Origin: CAZSMK01 sp964608095
GTDB lineage: Bacteria; Sumerlaeota; Sumerlaeia; MWCT01; JAGHBZ01
Length of the DNA: 13,582 nt
Assembly (NCBI GenBank): GCA_964608095.1
Contig: CAZSMK010000125.1
Location: 1-13,582 of the forward strand
Reading direction: 5' to 3'
Shown here: one piece after another, positions 8,397 through 13,582 of the stretch
Position numbering within the stretch: the first letter of the stretch is position 1
Layout of the letters: each line of letters opens with the position of its first letter
The notes under the pieces: model-generated
What the model was told of the DNA's origin: nothing
Databases searched by the model: none
Seen by the model: only the letters and a program-made list of their open reading frames with translations
Translations under genes and position numbers: made by a program

Positions 8397-10571
8397 ATGA
8401 AGCCGTTAAAAATTATCATGGGAATTTTACTTGCCTGCTGGTTCGCAGGCATAGCGCTCTTTTACTTTTCTATTTATCCGTTACGGCTTGCCGAGTTCTT
8501 CAAAGGGTTTTTCAATCAATTCGACCACTACGCCGGGTTTAATTTTTACTACATCGGCGACGTGCTCTTTCTGATCATTACCCTGTGGTTCGCTTTGCTG
8601 ATAGGCTACTTGATCTCCCAACTTCTCAAGGTTTGTTTCTCGAACCTGTTTGAACTCCTCATCATAAGCACGGGCGTAGGGCTTTTTGTTCTGGGTATGG
8701 TGGTATTCTTTATCGGCATTGCCGGCTATCTTTACGGTTGGCTTATGTCGCTCTTCTATCTTGCCGTACCACCTGCACTTGCGCTGGTCATTGCCGGAAC
8801 GAAACTGCGAGAAGAGTTTTTGATGCACGCACGAAATGCGAACTTCTCACCCGCGGTGAAGAACAAAAACCTTGTTGCCCTGATCGTTGCCCTGCTTGGG
8901 TTTCTCCTTATCGTTGGGTTTTTGTATACCCTGACGCCGCCGATACAAAGTGATGGAATGCGTTACCATCTCGCCGCTCCCCAGGAGTATATCAAGAATC
9001 ATAGAATAATCTATATACCATTCAGCGCATTTTCGAATTTCCCCTTTTTGATAGAGATGTTCTTTACGCTTGGGATGCTGCTCTGGAGCGACGTGCTTTC
9101 AAAGCTTTATCATTTCGCATTTATGATTCTCTCCGGTTTGACGTTGGCTCTCTTCTGGAAAAATATAATTCAACCGGAGTTGGCAGGTTTGTTCGAGTCT
9201 AAAAATCACATGGATACTCAAGGAAAAGAAAAGAGTCCTCTTAAAGCGATATCAGGCGAGTGGCTCGTTATGTTTATTTTCTTCGCTACTCCGGCGATTT
9301 TCATTGTCGGCTGCTGGGAATTCATAGATCTGGGACTTACGTTCTTTTTTCTCCTTCTCATATATTCCCTCATAAAGTGGAAGAAGACAGGAGGTGCGGG
9401 ATGGCTGATTTTATCCGGTTTGTTCGGCGGCGCCTCACTCGGAACAAAATACACTATGATAGGTTTCGTGGTTGCAGCGGCTGCCTGGATTGTAGCTGTT
9501 GAACTTATCGACCGCGTAAAGGATAGTGCCGTCCACGGTCTCTTTAAACGCGGTGTACCGCACGCGATTCTTTTTCTCGCCATTGCCGGCTGCACCGGCT
9601 CGCCGTGGTATATCAAAAACCTCGCATACACCGGCAACCCGGTTTATCCCTTTGCTTATAGTATTTTTAACGGCGGCGAGTGGAGTGAAGCCAATGATGC
9701 TGCGTACAAAGCGAAGGCGGGCGAGAAAGGAAAACCTCGCACGATCGAATCGTTTTTCACCGCGCCGTGGGATACCGCTCTGTATTGGGCTGATTACGAA
9801 GCGTTCAATCCCGGGCTTGTATATCTCATGTTCTATCCGCTCACCCTTGTCCTTTGTTTCATTCTTTTTTTTCGCACTGGAGCTGCAACCCTTCTCGGCA
9901 TTAAGACCCTTATCTTCTTTGCCGCTCTCTATTTTCTGCTCTGGTTTTTCAGTTACCAGAGCAACCGATTCATGATTCCGTTCTTTGCATTGTGCTCACT
10001 CCTGATAGTTATCAGTGCACTCAAGATCGGTTATTTCTGGAGGCCGCTCAGGATAGTGGCGGTGTCGATGATCATGGTGGCGTCGTTGTATGGTTCGCTC
10101 TGGTCGCTCAGGTGGATTCTTACCGAGGCACACCCCCATCCGCTTCCTGTGGTTCTCGGATTCGAGAACCGAGATACTTATCTCCAAAAGGCGCTCAACT
10201 ATTACCCCTGCGCGCAATGGCTGAACCTCAAGGCGGGGAGCGGTGAAAAGGTATTTTTTGTGGGTGAGCATCGCGGGTATCATTTCAGCAGGATCACATA
10301 TCTAACGAGCGATTGGTTTGATACGCCCTATCTGATTTACCTCATCCGAAGTACCGGCTCGAACGAAGAGATATTCGAATGGTTGGAGCGAAACAATGTG
10401 GTGTATGTGTTTATCAACATGGCGGAGCTGGAAGCCTATTTTCATTCCTATTTCAAACCACGCTTTACGCCTTATGAAATCGACCGGTTTATGGCGTTTA
10501 TATCATCAGACCGCTTGGTCCAGGTATTCCCTCCGGGTGTGGATAAGACATACGTATGCAGAATAAAGTAG
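8397..10571 (+). CDS. Polytopic GT-C fold glycosyltransferase (GT39/ArnT-like)
   Basis: A 724-residue inner-membrane protein with roughly 12-13 predicted helices (for example 7-27, 52-78, 85-112, 115-134 and 158-180) and a soluble C-terminal domain after about residue 600. The first large extracytoplasmic loop holds QSDGMRYHLAAPQEYIK (184-200). Asp186 and the YH pair are the acidic/aromatic signature of dolichyl/undecaprenyl-phosphate-sugar-using GT-C enzymes. Further family marks are GASLGTKYTMIG and SPWYIKNLAYTGNPVYPF (the WyiKN...GNPvyPf motif). It is predicted to transfer a sugar from a polyprenyl-phosphate donor to a lipid, glycan or protein on the periplasmic face. The divergent ligases and the nearby methyltransferase fit an envelope-glycan region. 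The ATG has no obvious Shine-Dalgarno. Acceptor is unknown. Confidence 0.82.
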   Translation: MKPLKIIMGILLACWFAGIALFYFSIYPLRLAEFFKGFFNQFDHYAGFNFYYIGDVLFLIITLWFALLIGYLISQLLKVCFSNLFELLIISTGVGLFVLGMVVFFIGIAGYLYGWLMSLFYLAVPPALALVIAGTKLREEFLMHARNANFSPAVKNKNLVALIVALLGFLLIVGFLYTLTPPIQSDGMRYHLAAPQEYIKNHRIIYIPFSAFSNFPFLIEMFFTLGMLLWSDVLSKLYHFAFMILSGLTLALFWKNIIQPELAGLFESKNHMDTQGKEKSPLKAISGEWLVMFIFFATPAIFIVGCWEFIDLGLTFFFLLLIYSLIKWKKTGGAGWLILSGLFGGASLGTKYTMIGFVVAAAAWIVAVELIDRVKDSAVHGLFKRGVPHAILFLAIAGCTGSPWYIKNLAYTGNPVYPFAYSIFNGGEWSEANDAAYKAKAGEKGKPRTIESFFTAPWDTALYWADYEAFNPGLVYLMFYPLTLVLCFILFFRTGAATLLGIKTLIFFAALYFLLWFFSYQSNRFMIPFFALCSLLIVISALKIGYFWRPLRIVAVSMIMVASLYGSLWSLRWILTEAHPHPLPVVLGFENRDTYLQKALNYYPCAQWLNLKAGSGEKVFFVGEHRGYHFSRITYLTSDWFDTPYLIYLIRSTGSNEEIFEWLERNNVVYVFINMAELEAYFHSYFKPRFTPYEIDRFMAFISSDRLVQVFPPGVDKTYVCRIK

Positions 10572-10660
10572 AGTATGGCGGGAGAAAGGATGGCGGGGCG
10601 GCGTCAGGTTGAAATGCCTTACATACGACGTTTTTCCTTTACCTTATTCAACTTTGTATC

Positions 10661-10690
10661 TTGACATTCATGAGCATGTATTAGTAATCT
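10661..10690 (+). promoter_or_regulatory. Candidate promoter of the microcompartment operon
   Basis: A consensus -35 TTGACA (10661-10666) is followed after 18 bases by TAATCT (10685-10690), which keeps the key T1, A2 and T6 of a -10. It lies about 75 bases upstream of the shell-gene ATG, leaving an A/T-rich leader. A short ATGAG/CTCAT symmetry (10670-10674, 10689-10693) spans the spacer and could be an operator, but it is only five bases per arm. Confidence 0.4.
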
Positions 10691-10766
10691 CATTGCATTC
10701 GAAAGGTGATGGATTTCTTAAAGCACTATTAAAGACATATATTTTTTTACACGGAGGTATGCCAGA

Positions 10767-11057
10767 ATGGAAGTGTATGGCAACGCATTGGGTTTGATTG
10801 AGACCAGAGGTCTTGTGGGAAGTATTGAAGCGGCGGATGCTATGGTCAAGGCGGCGAATGTTCGCCTTATCGGCAAAGAGACCATAGGCGGCGGGTATGT
10901 CACCGTTATGGTTCGTGGCGACGTAGGCGCAGTACGTGCAGCCACGGATGCCGGCGCCGCTGCCGCGCGTCGCGTCGGTGAACTGGTCTCAGTACACATC
11001 ATTCCTCGACCCCATGCTGAACTTGAAACTATTCTTCCTCCTGAACCGGAAAAGTAG
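10767..11057 (+). CDS. BMC-H hexameric microcompartment shell protein (PduA/EutM type)
   Basis: A 96-residue single-domain BMC protein (PF00936 type). It shows ALGLIETRG (7-15), EAADAMVKAANV (21-32), VRGDVGAVRAATDAGAAAA (49-67) and the closing HIIPRPH (77-83), all diagnostic of PduA/EutM/CcmK-like hexamers. The pore loop is TIGGGYV (39-45), glycine-rich like EutM but with Tyr at position 44. Length is standard, with a short acidic/proline tail. Six copies form a shell tile with a central pore for small metabolites. The ATG follows GGAGGT (10753-10758) eight bases upstream, the strongest ribosome site in the operon, consistent with high shell-protein demand. It is the first gene of the operon, 71 bases before pduL. 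No BMC-P or BMC-T gene is in view, so the shell must be completed by proteins encoded elsewhere. Confidence 0.96.
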   Translation: MEVYGNALGLIETRGLVGSIEAADAMVKAANVRLIGKETIGGGYVTVMVRGDVGAVRAATDAGAAAARRVGELVSVHIIPRPHAELETILPPEPEK

Positions 11058-13582
11058 AGGTGTTAACCACCCTTACGCTTTTCTTTCACGAGTAAGAATT
11101 ATCATGATCGCGGGTTTATGTAGTAATAATGGATAAAGAGGCGCTCATAAAACAGATTACGGAACAGGTGTTGGCGCAAATCTCGGTCGAAGCGCCATCA
11201 CGTCAGTCCCCTCAACAACCCTCACCTCTCGAGGGAAAAATCCTCATTCCCGTTGGCGTTTCTAATCGACACCTGCATGTGTCTCAGCGCGACCTCGATG
11301 TCCTCTACGGCAAAGGCTACCAGTTGCAAGTGCGCAATCCTTTGCGCCAGCCCGGTGAATTCGCCTCTAAAGAAACGGTCACGCTTGTGGGACCGCGTCA
11401 TGCCATCGAGGGCGTGAGAATCCTGGGTCCCGTTCGTGACAATACGCAAGTCGAGATTGCCCTCACCGATGCCATCAGGCTCGGAATCGATGCGCCGGTT
11501 CGTGTTTCCGGTTCTATCGAAGGCACGCCCGGAATTACTGTTGTCGGTCCTGAAGGGAGCGTGATGCTTACCAAGGGCGTGATACGGGCAAACCGCCATA
11601 TTCACCTTACACCGAAGGAGGCCCAACAATACGGGCTCGAGGATAAGCAAATCGTGGCGGTTAAAACCATTGATACGGATAAACCAACCTTATTCTATGA
11701 TGTGATGGTACGGGTTCTCGAAAAGGCAGCCCTTGAATTTCATATCGATACGGATGATGGGAACGCTGCCGGGTTGAATACTAACGATATGGTCGAGCTG
11801 GTCAAATGAATGAAATCAGTCCCGAGTATATCCGCAAACTTGTTTCTGACGAAGTTGAACGTCTATTGAATGAAAGCAAAGGTCAACCCATCTCTTCGCA
11901 AAAACCTTTTCCCCAAAAGCAACCATCTCAAGGGAGAAAATCTGTTCTCGTAATCCTGACCGGCTCTGATACATTTTTAGATGATATACTCGAACAACTC
12001 TCCATTCTTCAAAGCAGGCATAACCTTACCGTAGTGCCGACACAGGGTTTTTTGCAGGTGCTTGCGCGTGATGACTTGCAAACGCGTGTCCCGGGCTGTA
12101 CCATCGTAGAGAATATCGCCGGCTCGGAAATCGATCGGCTCATTAAAAGGCATGACCTGATTCTGATACCTCTCCTCACTCTCAATACGCTGGCAAAAGT
12201 GGCGCTGGGATTGGAAGACAGCATTGCGCCGATACTCATCATTCATGCCATGCTGAACGATAAACCCATCCTTGCTGTAAAGGAAGGGGTGACGGTACAT
12301 TTTGATGCAGAGGGGACGGATGTAACGATACCGAGCGGGGTAGGGGATGTTCCAGCGTGGAGCGGCGCGGCTGTCTTCAGTGATAAGGCTCCTTATAAGA
12401 ATCCTGCGACCCATATCGGAGGGCTTTACGAAGGATATTTGAGGACGCTCGAGCAGTGGGGAATAAAATATGTTGCGCCGCAGAAGATTGATGAAGAAGC
12501 CGAGAATGTGCTTAACCCGGCTCTGCCACCCCCTAAACCTCTCTCGTCTACGGAACGGCAGCCGCAACGGCGCCAAATTATCACGCGCGACGATTTATTC
12601 GAGCTGAAACGCCGGGGTGTTTTGGATCTCCGCATTGCACACAATGCAATTGTAACTGATGCAGCGCGTGAATTCGCTCACGACCATTCCATACGCCTTA
12701 TCGAAGAAAAGCCCGAATAGAACAAATCATATCATAGGCTCTCATCATCTGACCCTGAATCAGGTGGCAGGTTTTTTCAGTCGCCGCAGCTCATTCTGTC
12801 ATTTTGAGTCTTTGCAGTCCCTGCAGTCGTTTATGTCCTTGCCTGGCTAAAACGGGAAAATGAGCTCTGACCCCATTTTACTGGGCGCGGGTGTGGAGGA
12901 GGTAATAGATTTTACTGTCTTCCTTTTTCGGTCCTGCTTCAAAAAAGTAAAGGTACACGTTCTCACCCGATGTATCCGATGTTACAATGTACGTATCTTC
13001 TGTCATGGTATAATAATAGGTGCTTGGAACCCTTGCCATAGCCGGCTGCGGATTGAGAACCGTTCCACGGCTCGTTGCAAAGTTCATGAATAGCAGCAAC
13101 GCGTTCACAAGCAGCGCCAGAAAGATCAACACGAGTAGCGTTTTTATTGTCATATCCTTCATAATTCTTTTCTCCTTTGTTGGGCTTATATATACCCTAT
13201 CGTTTACAAATTACATTTCCTTTACAAGGGATTATTTATTCGATACCTATAGCCCTTGATTCTTTGCCGTAAGGGAGGAACCGAGAATAGAAGGCAATCG
13301 CTAATGGAAAGTCTTATAACCGGGGATAATGACAAAAACAATCCAGAGGACATCAGGGACTGCAACGACTTATAAAGAAGTGATCTCCGGGTCTCTGGAA
13401 ATATCCAGCCGTGTTCCTGATTGTCTGTACTACGAGAGGGGTTTGAGGGTTCGGTAGATTCCGAAAAAGGTTAGCGCCTTCTGAGCTAACCCAAGTTCGA
13501 CAGTTTACCCTTTGAAGACCTTTTTTTTGTCTTTTTTTCGGGGTATGATTAGCCGCAAGTCCTTGTATGACGTAGGGGTACT

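Overview
The window looks like chromosomal DNA of an uncultured, Gram-negative-type bacterium with moderate G+C content. Two things suggest a candidate phylum near the PVC/Omnitrophota/Hydrogenedentota range. One is a secreted repeat protein with a single C-terminal dockerin-like calcium loop. The other is a bacterial microcompartment (BMC) locus beside exopolysaccharide-type genes. The taxonomic guess is inference only. I see no rRNA, tRNA, CRISPR array or intact transposase.

Left part (1-5197): the 3' portion of a large repetitive extracellular protein (carboxypeptidase-regulatory-like beta-sandwich repeats, then a dockerin-like tail). Next come a minus-strand SAM-dependent methyltransferase of the polysaccharide-island type and a divergent secreted clan GH-A glycosidase with NEW3-like and CBM9-like domains.

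Middle (5198-10571): a 323-base gap holding strong inverted repeats and a possible gene remnant. It is followed by two tandem, translationally coupled paralogues of the PaaK/CapK AMP-forming ligase family on the minus strand. Divergent from these is a roughly 13-helix GT-C glycosyltransferase with a good sigma-70-like promoter. Together with the methyltransferase these genes suggest synthesis or modification of a cell-surface glycan.

Right part (10572-13582): a compact plus-strand BMC operon with its own promoter candidate. It encodes a BMC-H shell protein (PduA/EutM type), a PduL phosphotransacylase with all five metal-binding histidines, and a 304-residue protein. That protein joins an N-terminal encapsulation-peptide-like helix, a flavoprotein (Dfp/PF02441-like) core and a C-terminal segment resembling the start of EutQ. 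No BMC-P vertex protein, aldehyde dehydrogenase or signature enzyme is present, so this looks like a satellite locus whose partners lie elsewhere. The operon ends at a probable terminator.

Beyond it lie a small membrane-anchored protein on the minus strand, two inverted 9-base-period degenerate arrays around that gene, and a hairpin-rich segment at the window edge. A GGGGTCAGA element abuts the stop codons of two unrelated minus-strand genes (1714 and 12878), which suggests a dispersed repeat family.
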